A stretch of DNA of 24,475 nucleotides from JAOZTV01 sp965371805 (GTDB lineage: Bacteria; Acidobacteriota; Aminicenantia; UBA2199): NCBI GenBank assembly GCA_965371805.1, contig CBDUZW010000074.1, positions 1 to 24,475 on the forward strand. The letters are read 5' to 3'. Below the pieces are notes generated by a model. That model was not told where the DNA came from, did not search any database, and saw nothing but the letters and a program-made list of their open reading frames with translations. Of the stretch, positions 8,004 through 14,166 are shown in pieces. Positions within the stretch are counted from its first letter, which is position 1, and every line of letters starts with the position of its first letter. Both the position numbers and the translations under genes were made by a program.

Positions 8004-8462
8004 ATGAGTAATTTTTCTGCAGATGATATGGAGATTAATAATAGCATAGATGATTTTTATTATGGTTTACAGGCATTGTCAAAAATTTCATTCCCAAAAA
8101 AATGCTCTCTGTGTCAAAAAGTTTATGAGAACGTTGATATTTATATAAAGGAGACTTTAGCATTAGAGCACCACCCTTCAGGTTTATCAGAATCATATGA
8201 CCCAGAAGATAAGATTAATACAGTTGAATTATACAGAAACTGCACATGTGGTTCTACATTAATGGATTTTTTCAGTGATCGTCGAGATCTCTCCCAAGTT
8301 GGGGAAAAAAGACGCAAAGTTTTTAAAAAACTTCTGGATGAACTTATTAAAAGAGGATCGGATGTTGAAAATGCCAGAAAAGATGTACTTCTGTTAATGA
8401 AAGGGACTATTAGCAAGAGATTAAGAGACATGGGGGTTAAATTTAATCCCGCTAAAAAATGA
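8004..8462 (+). CDS. Conserved-looking 152-aa hypothetical protein with paired Cys (possible zinc site)
   Basis: I do not recognise a named domain. Cys34-x2-Cys37 (CSLC) and Cys80-x-Cys82 (NCTCGST) are spaced as a possible four-Cys metal site, with EHHPSGLSES between them. The C-terminal half is helical and highly charged (DRRDLSQVGEKRRKVF, then GSDVENARKDVLLLMKG). It has no signal peptide. It follows the receiver-kinase gene by 122 bases, with its own promoter, and may belong to the same signalling region. Its 3' flank is abruptly replaced by group II intron sequence, so whatever followed it has been displaced. Confidence 0.65.
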   Translation: MSNFSADDMEINNSIDDFYYGLQALSKISFPKKCSLCQKVYENVDIYIKETLALEHHPSGLSESYDPEDKINTVELYRNCTCGSTLMDFFSDRRDLSQVGEKRRKVFKKLLDELIKRGSDVENARKDVLLLMKGTISKRLRDMGVKFNPAKK

Positions 8463-8571
8463 TAAAATCTAATATTGGGTTTTTTGTACTAGGAGACCAC
8501 TCAAAACCGGAGGCTAATCCTGACACATTTGCACATCGGGAATTTTTATATCCCAGATGGCTGGATGATGG

Positions 8572-8644
8572 GAGCCGTATGATCTGAGAGGTTCACGTAC
8601 GGTTCTAAGAGAGCCTGTGGGGGAAGTGCCCGCGGGCTACTCAC
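8572..8644 (+). ncRNA. 3' end of a group II intron (domains V and VI), intron otherwise deleted
   Basis: Domain V is a 34-base hairpin (8572-8605) starting GAGCCGTATG and ending CGTACGGTTC, the hallmark of bacterial group II introns. Domain VI (8606-8644) is a stem, agcctgtgggg paired with tgcccgcgggct, followed by actcac, with a candidate branch-point A about 7 bases from the end. The exon resumes at 8645 in the correct frame of an IS66 transposase. A short preceding hairpin (catcggga...tcccagatg, about 8534-8559) may be the base of domain IV. Domains I-III and the maturase/reverse-transcriptase gene are absent, so the intron cannot splice. Confidence 0.85.
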
Positions 8645-9469
8645 CCACCTGTTCAGGTTTTGAAGGAACCTGGGAGAGATCCATCTACAAAATCCTATAT
8701 GTGGGTTTTTCGGGGAGGTAAACCATCTAAGCCCGGTATCTATTTCCATTATTCAGCAAGTAGAGGTGGAAAGATTGCAGAGGATTTCCTAGGTGATTTT
8801 AAAGGATATCTCCAGACCGACGGATATCAAGGATATAATTTTATTGATAATAAGAAAAACTTGGTCCATAGTGGATGCTGGGCCCATGTCAGGAGAAAAT
8901 TTACTGATGTTATCAATGCTTCAGGGAAGAAAGGCAAACAACTTTATAAAGGGAGCAGTAAAGCAAATTATGCATTGAGAAAAATCAGGGACCTGTACTT
9001 AATTGAACGGGAGATTTCAAATAAAAAACTTGAAGGTGAAATTATATATGACATAAGGCAGAAAAAATCTGTTCCAATTATAGAGGAATTAAAAGTATGG
9101 ATGGAAGTAACTTTACCAAAGGTACCACCCCAGTGTCTTTTAGGAAAGGCTTTAAACTATATGGCAAATCAGTGGCCGACTCTTATAACTTATCTTGACA
9201 CCAGTTTTGTCCGGATGGATAACAACCTTATTGAAAATGCCATACGACCATTTGCCATTGGAAGAAAAAACTGGATGTTTTCTGTTGCACCCAGAGGCGC
9301 AGAATCAAGTGCTTTGTTTTACAGCTTGATTGAAACTGCTAAGATAAATGGGTTGGAGCCTTATAGATATTTGAAGTTTTTGTTTGAGACATTTCCAAAA
9401 GCAAAATCTCCGGAAGAGATATTTAATTTATTGCCGATGAATATTGATAATCCGGAGTTGAAAAAATAA
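8645..9469 (+). pseudogene. IS66 family transposase, C-terminal half (3' exon)
   Basis: The frame is open from the intron boundary: PPVQVLKEPGRDPSTKSYMW opens it, corresponding to the region just after the first catalytic Asp (usually DET) of IS66 transposases. That Asp would lie in the lost 5' exon. Counted from a TTG at 8660 (269 aa), the second catalytic Asp is Asp54 in LQTDGYQGY and the catalytic Glu is Glu192 in DNNLIENAIRPFAIGRKNW. The tail (YSLIETAKINGLEPYRYL...) is the standard IS66 C-terminus. Full-length members are about 500 aa, so only the second half survives and it is inactive. Confidence 0.9.
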
Positions 9470-9512
9470 ATTTATTATGATATCTTGTAATTTAAAGCAA
9501 TTAGACGCTTAC
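8645..9512 (+). mobile_element. IS66-family element, right half with its terminal repeat
   Basis: The segment begins at the exon boundary after the intron and ends at 9512 with ttagacgcttac (9501-9512), whose complement gtaagcgtctaa has the GTAA..-type end of IS66 elements. The left half, its terminal repeat and the accessory genes tnpA/tnpB are not found upstream. If the right end is correct, the adjacent octamer gtttgatt (9513-9520) would be the target duplication, but it cannot be checked without the left end. Confidence 0.75.
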
Positions 9513-9514
9513 GT

Positions 9515-9760
9515 TTGATTGTTCACAATAATTTTGGGTTCAATACTGTAAGTTCTACTAAAAAAACCCTAATACATTATTATGATAACCCTATTCAAAT
9601 AGAATTTCCAGGTGAAAAAGATTTTAATCTTGCTTCAGGAAAAGCTTTCTTTACCGAAATGGGCATAGAGTTATCAACTATTTGTGAGTCAAAACCTGAT
9701 CCCGAATTTAGAAAATACCTTACAGAACAGTGGAAGAGATTAGGATATATAAAAGATTAA
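9515..9760 (+). pseudogene. C-terminal fragment of an unrecognised gene interrupted by IS66
   Basis: This open frame of about 81 codons begins within three bases of the IS66 right end and has only a TTG as start, with no ribosome-binding site. The last 50 residues look like real protein (IQIEFPGEKDFNLASGKAFF, then EFRKYLTEQWKRLGYIKD). I infer that it is the 3' part of a host gene into which IS66 inserted; the 5' part is not in this window. No family is recognised. Confidence 0.45.
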
Positions 9761-9850
9761 ACATTACTAGACAATACCTTTATACATTGATGAAAAAACA
9801 TAATATTTAGAAGTTGATTGCAAGTCCGAACGTTTATGATTACAGGTCGT

Positions 9851-10182
9851 TGGGTGTAATTGCATATTTAGGGCAATTCAGTCATAGGATTTTAAGATTT
9901 TTGGAAAACTAAATATTCTTTTTTATTTAATTATTTATGCAATATATTGCCTTTAAAACGGCTTAAATATGTGATTTTGATTAGATTTCTATGATTTAAA
10001 GCCCATATTTATAAATTTACTTTTATTTAAATATCAAAAAAATTTAAATTATTTTAATTTCCACAAATTTTATTGGTTTTCAAATCTAAAAACTGGAAAT
10101 ATTTTTCTATCTATATTATTGATAATAAAGAATATACAGATATTTCTATGACTGAATTGCCCTAAATATGCAGACTTACCCA
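9851..10182. mobile_element. MITE-like element with long terminal inverted repeats
   Basis: Positions 9862-9887 and 10146-10171 are a perfect 26-base inverted repeat (it contains ttagggcaattcagtca). Beyond the perfect part both ends finish in tgggt / accca (9851-9855 and 10178-10182), giving arms of about 37 bases around a 258-base AT-rich core without a gene. That layout fits a non-autonomous transposon mobilised by a transposase encoded elsewhere. No clear target duplication can be named from the flanks. Confidence 0.65.
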
Positions 10183-10199
10183 AAATTCTGAATTTTATT

Positions 10200-10370
10200 G
10201 AATTTTTATTCTACATATGCTACTGTTTTAATATGTTAATAACTTATTTAGGTTTTCAACATTTTACAAGAGTTTTCAACAGGTTCTTCACAGATTATTC
10301 CACAAAATTTAGTAGGTGTGACAAATTATGGGATTACTAAGAGCTTTATCAAAATACGGTTGTACTATCA
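10200..10370. repeat. Arm B of the long diverged inverted repeat (partner at 23-207)
   Basis: Its reverse complement aligns with 23-207 at about 80% identity. It contains TTTTCAACA at 10253-10261 and 10273-10281, TTCTTCACA at 10284-10292 and TTATTCCACA at 10295-10304. All resemble DnaA-box words (TTATCCACA) in a layout like bacterial origin regions, though none is a perfect consensus box. The two arms enclose about 10 kb, including the whole phosphorelay cluster. Confidence 0.7.
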
Positions 10371-10492
10371 GTTACAATTCCTGCCTTAAACTAAGTCAAC
10401 TAATGCCGATACCGGCGGCAGCGATTCATCAGATCGAACTCGGCGAGGCGTCGGTATTGATCCGTCTTGACGCAGACTGGAGGAGGCGCTAG
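10328..10492 (+). other. Short open frame crossing the AT-rich/GC-rich junction
   Basis: ATG at 10328 opens a 54-codon frame: MGLLRALSKYGCTISYNSC from the AT-rich repeat arm, then from about 10403 a GC-rich segment, MPIPAAAIHQIELGEASVL, ending in TAG. The composition changes abruptly inside the frame, so it is a junction product rather than a gene with a known role. The first half has a partly similar, stop-containing counterpart in arm A. There is no good ribosome-binding site. Confidence 0.25.
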
Positions 10493-10535
10493 CGATGCGT
10501 AGGGGGGCAAAGGCCAAGAGTTAACAGTCATTGTC

Positions 10536-11297
10536 GTGGCAATGATGGAAGGCGCGGCTATTGCTCACCTCCTGGGAGCTCCGCTCGCAGGCGTGATACT
10601 AGCTGCCGTGGTGGGCCTCTTTTCGGTTTTTCAACTCGACGAAGACGACGGAGCTACATGGTTTTCGGGCCTTGGGGGCGCCATTATAGGCGCGGTCGCT
10701 TCATCGCAAATCCTGCAAACCCCACGGTGGGGTGTGGCTCTTGGAGCGGTTATAGGGCTAGTTTTTTTCCTGTTCGTCGCATCCTACTTTGATGAGTGGT
10801 TCTACAGTCTGGCGCTATCAATGAGCGCTCTGGGTGTATCCTTGGTCCTTCTTAAGGACGCCACCAGCCTGTGGTTAGTTAGAGTCCTTTTGGGAGTTGG
10901 AGGATTCTTCCTAGTCTGCGGCATCGTTGTAATGCAGTACGGGTGGGACGGCTTGTTGAAAATAATGATGTTTCGAACGAAATGGAAGCATCCGGACCCA
11001 GCCAACCGCCGTTACTGGGTAGAAAATCAGCTCAGAAGCCAGAAAACACTTACCAAGATCGCGAGGACCGACAAGGACAAATCGGTGCGCAACGCTGCAA
11101 AGGGAAGGGCGCGGGAGCTTGCACAGATAGTGTATTCTGGTCGCTTCGCCCGAGAGGCCCGGGAACTCGACAAAAAGTGTTCGCACGAGGGATACGAATA
11201 CGAACGCTCTGAGAGCTGCTCGTCCTGCGGTGGAACAGTATTAGCCTGTCACTGTAGGAAATGCGGATACAAGTGGGAAAGCCACCAGTGCACCTAG
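10536..11297 (+). CDS. Multi-pass membrane protein with C-terminal zinc-ribbon-like Cys cluster, horizontally acquired
   Basis: The 253-aa product has about five hydrophobic segments in residues 1-145 (for example GAPLAGVILAAVVGLFSVF, WGVALGAVIGLVFFLFVASY, LVRVLLGVGGFFLVCGIVVM). A basic cytoplasmic-type region follows, then a Cys-rich tail: ESCSSCGGT, ACHCRKCGYKW and HQC, which looks like a zinc ribbon. No family is recognised. G+C content and codon use (many GGC, GCG, CTG) are far above every other gene in the window. The frame starts at a GTG (10536); ATGs at 10542 and 10545 are alternatives, and none has a clear ribosome-binding site. It is either recently transferred DNA or a chimeric join in the assembly. 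Confidence 0.6.
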   Translation: MAMMEGAAIAHLLGAPLAGVILAAVVGLFSVFQLDEDDGATWFSGLGGAIIGAVASSQILQTPRWGVALGAVIGLVFFLFVASYFDEWFYSLALSMSALGVSLVLLKDATSLWLVRVLLGVGGFFLVCGIVVMQYGWDGLLKIMMFRTKWKHPDPANRRYWVENQLRSQKTLTKIARTDKDKSVRNAAKGRARELAQIVYSGRFAREARELDKKCSHEGYEYERSESCSSCGGTVLACHCRKCGYKWESHQCT

Positions 11298-11340
11298 CCG
11301 TTGATTAACGTCGACACCCTGGCATGGGTGACGGTAAAAC

Positions 11341-11358
11341 TGGGGGACGGTGCACCAC
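11341..11358. repeat. IS200/REP-associated-type scar motif
   Basis: The word tgggggacggtgcaccac resembles the short conserved sequences that flank IS200-like / REP-associated transposase genes in many environmental genomes. No transposase is present. The assignment rests on remembered motifs and is tentative. The rest of 11298-11420 is GC-rich with no gene I can support. Confidence 0.3.
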
Positions 11359-11421
11359 ATTGCCACACATTTAAAATATGGGCTTGGCAAATAACTGACC
11401 ATATCAGCGGCCGGGACATGA

Positions 11422-11652
11422 TCTCTGCCTAAAAAAACCGCTCAATCTCTTCTCCCTCGACTACGATCCCAAATCAATAAAACCTATGTAAGCGTTCAAA
11501 GGGAATGTGTCCTTCACTGAACACTTACCGAAGTTTAGCGAAATTTTTTCTGGCGAGTATAATTTAAAAAATTACCGGAAACATAGTCAGCACTATGTTG
11601 AGGATGTTTTTTTCAATTTTACGAAGCCAGGGAGAATTGCAGCAAACGAATA
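11422..11652 (+). pseudogene. Frameshifted protein-like fragment
   Basis: Two overlapping frames both read like protein. The first (11422-11520) gives SLPKKTAQSLLPRLRSQINK, then TYVSVQRECVLH and a stop. The second (to TAA at 11650-11652) gives FTEHLPKFSEIFSGEYNLKN, then YRKHSQHYVEDVFFNFTKPG, then RIAANE. A shift between them would make one polypeptide of about 75 residues with no start codon. The family is unknown. A transposase or defence-gene relic is possible. Confidence 0.3.
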
Positions 11653-11876
11653 AGAGTTTTAACTGCAGTAGAATGTATTTTTGCAATTGGCTCTAATATT
11701 ATAAATTTTACTTTAGCAAGTCTAGTAACTTTATTGTCTTCAATATTACATCCGAGAACTTCTCCAGTTAATTTACTAAGCAATAAAATTTTTTTATCAT
11801 AAGTATTATACTTAAGGTAATAATCATGAGTATGGTTTTTAAATTCATCATTATTTTTTTTTATTACTTTTATTTT
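11619..11876 (-). pseudogene. Start-less open frame, possible gene remnant
   Basis: A minus-strand frame of about 85 codons is open from a stop at 11877-11879 to TAA at 11619-11621. It includes NTYDKKILLLSKLTGEVLGC and NKVTRLAKVKFIILEPIAKI. It has no ATG, GTG or TTG near its beginning, so if it was ever a gene it is truncated. The rest of 11880-12200 is AT-rich with the palindrome gggtagtaccc (12003-12013) and no gene. Confidence 0.25.
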
Positions 11877-12212
11877 TTATTTATTTAACCTAAAAAGAAC
11901 ATTTGAAGAATTATATAAAAAATATAATTAATTATAAAAATCCCTATATTAAAGGTTTTTACCAAAAGAAAAATCCTTAAATGTATGTATTTGTATCAAT
12001 CGGGGTAGTACCCTTCTATGGCTTTATTTAAACGAATACAATAGAATTGATAAAGCTGGGAAACAAATTTCTCTGTTTCTAAATGTTAGTTATTTCTTTT
12101 CATAAAAAATATTTATTGTTTTTTAAAATTTTTTATGTTTTGTCCTCTATTAAAAAACCATTTTTTGTTCATAAGGCTGACGGTATAAGGCTTTACAGGA
12201 TTTGACCTGTTA

Positions 12213-12228
12213 TGGCATGTTTATTGCA
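12213..12228 (+). promoter_or_regulatory. Sigma-54 (RpoN) promoter of the peptide operon
   Basis: TGGCATG (12213-12219), four bases, then TTGCA (12224-12228) match the -24/-12 consensus TGGCAYR-N4-TTGCW exactly, with the GG and GC doublets 10 bases apart. Transcription should start near 12238, 43 bases before the ATG at 12281. Sigma-54 promoters need an AAA+ activator, and an NtrC-type activator is encoded 5 kb away at 17400-18746. The palindrome gggtagtaccc at 12003-12013 lies about 210 bases upstream, within enhancer distance, but nothing shows that it is the activator site. Confidence 0.88.
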
Positions 12229-12280
12229 TTTATAATATATTGCTAAAATGGTCTAAAAAGACCAAAAAAGGAGGCAACAA

Positions 12281-12493
12281 ATGTTAAAAAAAATTTCTGC
12301 CATTATTATGGCTGTTTTAATGTGCATGGGGGTATTTATATCTATTGCAAATTTCACAGCATCTGATTTAGATGCTGCGGATATCAGGATGAATGGACGC
12401 TGGGAATTAATTGGCCCGTATGTATATTGTGTGCATGGTGGTAATGCATGTATCTCTGGTACAGTTCAGGAGATATTTGGAACAATTAACTGA
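12281..12493 (+). CDS. Small secreted Cys-containing peptide precursor (NVEALA-like in layout)
   Basis: The 70-aa product begins MLKK followed by a hydrophobic helix (about residues 5-28, containing Cys15), so it should be exported or membrane-inserted. A short acidic segment, ASDLDAADI, precedes a compact tail RMNGRWELIGPYVYCVHGGN and ACISGTVQEIFGTIN with two Cys nine apart. The acidic/Ala linker before a Cys-bearing tail recalls the NVEALA peptides of Bacteroides, which also sit beside propeller-protein genes. The literal NVEALA motif is absent, so this is analogy. It has a perfect AGGAGG ribosome-binding site and its own sigma-54 promoter. A strong terminator directly downstream implies that it is the most abundant product of the operon. 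Its function is unknown; a signalling, bacteriocin-like or structural peptide are all possible. Confidence 0.8.
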   Translation: MLKKISAIIMAVLMCMGVFISIANFTASDLDAADIRMNGRWELIGPYVYCVHGGNACISGTVQEIFGTIN

Positions 12494-12547
12494 TAAGTTA
12501 ATTGACATTTTCTTTAGAGAGCAGCCCAAAGAGCTGCTCTCTGTCTT
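12483..12547 (+). terminator. Double hairpin and intrinsic terminator after the peptide gene
   Basis: First a perfect 9-bp palindrome overlaps the stop codon: caattaact (12483-12491), loop gata, agttaattg (12496-12504). Then a perfect 10-bp stem, agagagcagc (12516-12525) with gctgctctct (12533-12542) around a 7-base loop, is followed by gtcttttt. This is a strong rho-independent terminator between the peptide and the propeller gene. It has no other promoter after it that I can see, so partial read-through would set a high peptide to low propeller ratio. Confidence 0.85.
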
Positions 12548-12562
12548 TTTAGGTGAAATCTT

Positions 12563-13645
12563 ATGATTAAAAAATTTCTATTTTTAGTATTGTTTTTTAC
12601 AAATATTTTAATTGGGCTGGAAATAAAAAAAATTAATGAAGTTAACATATCGCAGGATAAAAAAATATTGCAAATGCCTTTCTCGTTCTGTGTTACTGAA
12701 GACCAAACTTTTATAGTAGTTGATATTAAGGCAGCAAACATAAAAATATATGAAAATAACGGTAAACTATTAAAAATCCTTGGAAAAAAGGGCTTGGGAC
12801 CTAGAGAGTTCATCAGTCCAATGATCTGTGATTTTAGTAAACCCTATTTTGCAGTTACTGATTATCAGAGAAAAAAAATCTTCATATATAAACAGAATGC
12901 TAAAACAGGTTTCGATCAAATAAAAAGTATTTATTGTTTAGGATATGGTTCTGATATAAAGATTATAAAAAATAAAATATTGATTTCAGCATATAAAACA
13001 GATAAAAAGGGGGCTCCCTATTCACTTTATATGCATAACCTTATGGATAATAAGACTCACTTTTTAATTACAGAAGCAAAAAAATATGGTTTTAGTTCTT
13101 TAAAAGAAGATAAGAAATATTTAAGAAATTTAAAAACATATGCAATAGGTACTATGGGTTATTGCGATTATTTGTTAAATGATGTTTATTATGTATGGGA
13201 AGGGAACCTGAAAATTTTTAAAATCAGCTCTGAATCTGGGGAGATAACTACTTTTGGAAAAAAAACGAAAAATTACATACAACTGGTATCTTCAAAAACT
13301 ATGGTTAATTGTTATAAGAAAAAAAATTTTAAACAGCTTATCAGGGAAATGCAGAAAATAAGCTATATTAATGGCCTTTTTGCCAATAAAGATTTTGTCG
13401 GACTGCTTTATGGAAATTATTATAAAAATCTCTCAGCCTGGAAGATATTTTTACAATTATACACTCCTAACGGGAAGTTTTTAAAAGAAATAACTCTTCC
13501 TGAAGTTCTTGTGCAAACTCCCAGTAAACCAGGGCGTGACTTTTATTATAATAAAAAAAAGAATCTGTTATATTATATGTATCATAAATTAGATAAAGAC
13601 TTAGATGATATCTATACAGTAGCAACCTATAAAATAATAAAATGA
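12563..13645 (+). CDS. Secreted 6-bladed beta-propeller protein
   Basis: The 360-aa product starts with a signal peptide (residues 1 to about 18, MIKK plus a hydrophobic run). The mature part has the repeated strand pattern of the 6-bladed beta-propeller family (DUF5128/TolB-like): FCVTEDQTFIVVDI, IKIYENNGKLLKILGKKG and GPREFISPMICDFSKPYFAV, with the family's signature G-x-G-x-G-P-x-E-F region present as GKKGLGPREF. Such proteins are usually periplasmic or surface-bound. The ATG at 12563 is preceded by AGGTGA. The stop overlaps the next start as ATGA, so it is coupled to the thioredoxin-like protein. Next to a small peptide gene, it may bind, display or process that peptide. This role is inference. 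Confidence 0.8.
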   Translation: MIKKFLFLVLFFTNILIGLEIKKINEVNISQDKKILQMPFSFCVTEDQTFIVVDIKAANIKIYENNGKLLKILGKKGLGPREFISPMICDFSKPYFAVTDYQRKKIFIYKQNAKTGFDQIKSIYCLGYGSDIKIIKNKILISAYKTDKKGAPYSLYMHNLMDNKTHFLITEAKKYGFSSLKEDKKYLRNLKTYAIGTMGYCDYLLNDVYYVWEGNLKIFKISSESGEITTFGKKTKNYIQLVSSKTMVNCYKKKNFKQLIREMQKISYINGLFANKDFVGLLYGNYYKNLSAWKIFLQLYTPNGKFLKEITLPEVLVQTPSKPGRDFYYNKKKNLLYYMYHKLDKDLDDIYTVATYKIIK

Positions 13646-14121
13646 AAAATTATTTAATTGCTTTTTTGCTTGTTGTAATTTTACTGTTGAGCAGTTTTTT
13701 ATATAAAAATAGCCGCAGCACTCAGGATAGTATTTACTGCGGATTTCCTCTAACCGATTTTGAACAGTCTGATGATGGGGATGTTTCATTACATCTTTTT
13801 TTATTCTTTTCTAAAAACAACTGCCCACCATGCCTTAAAATTATTGAAGTACTCAATTCATTGCCTTCTCAATTCAAAGTAATAGGAATTGTACCTGAAC
13901 ATGAACTCAAAAAAGAACAAGAGATAAGGGAACAGACGGGTGCTGCTTTTAAACTTATTGGAATTAAAAATTACAAAAAATTTTCAACACTGTATACACC
14001 ATCATTAATTGGTGTTTCAGGAAAAGGAAAGATATATTTTGTTATCCCAGGAGTCCCAGGTGAAAAAGAATACCTAAAAGAATTCCTTGAATCTTTTTAT
14101 ACAAAGGCATTTATATATTGA
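13642..14121 (+). CDS. Membrane-anchored thioredoxin-like protein (TlpA/DsbE type, CPPC)
   Basis: Residues 4-20 form a single N-terminal membrane anchor or signal. The rest is a short thioredoxin fold: a beta strand LHLFLFFS leads into the active site Cys61-Pro-Pro-Cys64, followed by the helix LKIIEVLNSL, and the cis-Pro loop is probably YTPSLIG. CPPC is unusual next to the common CGPC/CxxC forms but occurs in TlpA-like periplasmic reductases. It is 159 aa, normal for the family. The 4-base overlap with the propeller gene implies co-translation. The neighbouring peptide has two Cys in its tail, so making, breaking or isomerising its disulfide is an attractive, untested role. Confidence 0.82.
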   Translation: MKNYLIAFLLVVILLLSSFLYKNSRSTQDSIYCGFPLTDFEQSDDGDVSLHLFLFFSKNNCPPCLKIIEVLNSLPSQFKVIGIVPEHELKKEQEIREQTGAAFKLIGIKNYKKFSTLYTPSLIGVSGKGKIYFVIPGVPGEKEYLKEFLESFYTKAFIY

Positions 14122-14166
14122 TAGATATGAATAAAAAGGGATAAAAGTTTACTTTTTTTCAAACCT

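Noticed and set aside
10328..10385. IS91 zinc-finger fragment (ISYNSC)
   Set aside because: Only six residues match the IS91 consensus and the following RNRHCPKC is missing; chance similarity is as likely.
10802..11212. Overlapping frames inside the GC-rich gene on both strands
   Set aside because: They are by-products of high G+C; the 253-aa frame alone has membrane segments and a coherent Cys cluster.
12514..12813. 99-codon minus-strand frame opposite the propeller gene
   Set aside because: It lies opposite the signal peptide and first blade of a well-supported gene and covers the terminator.
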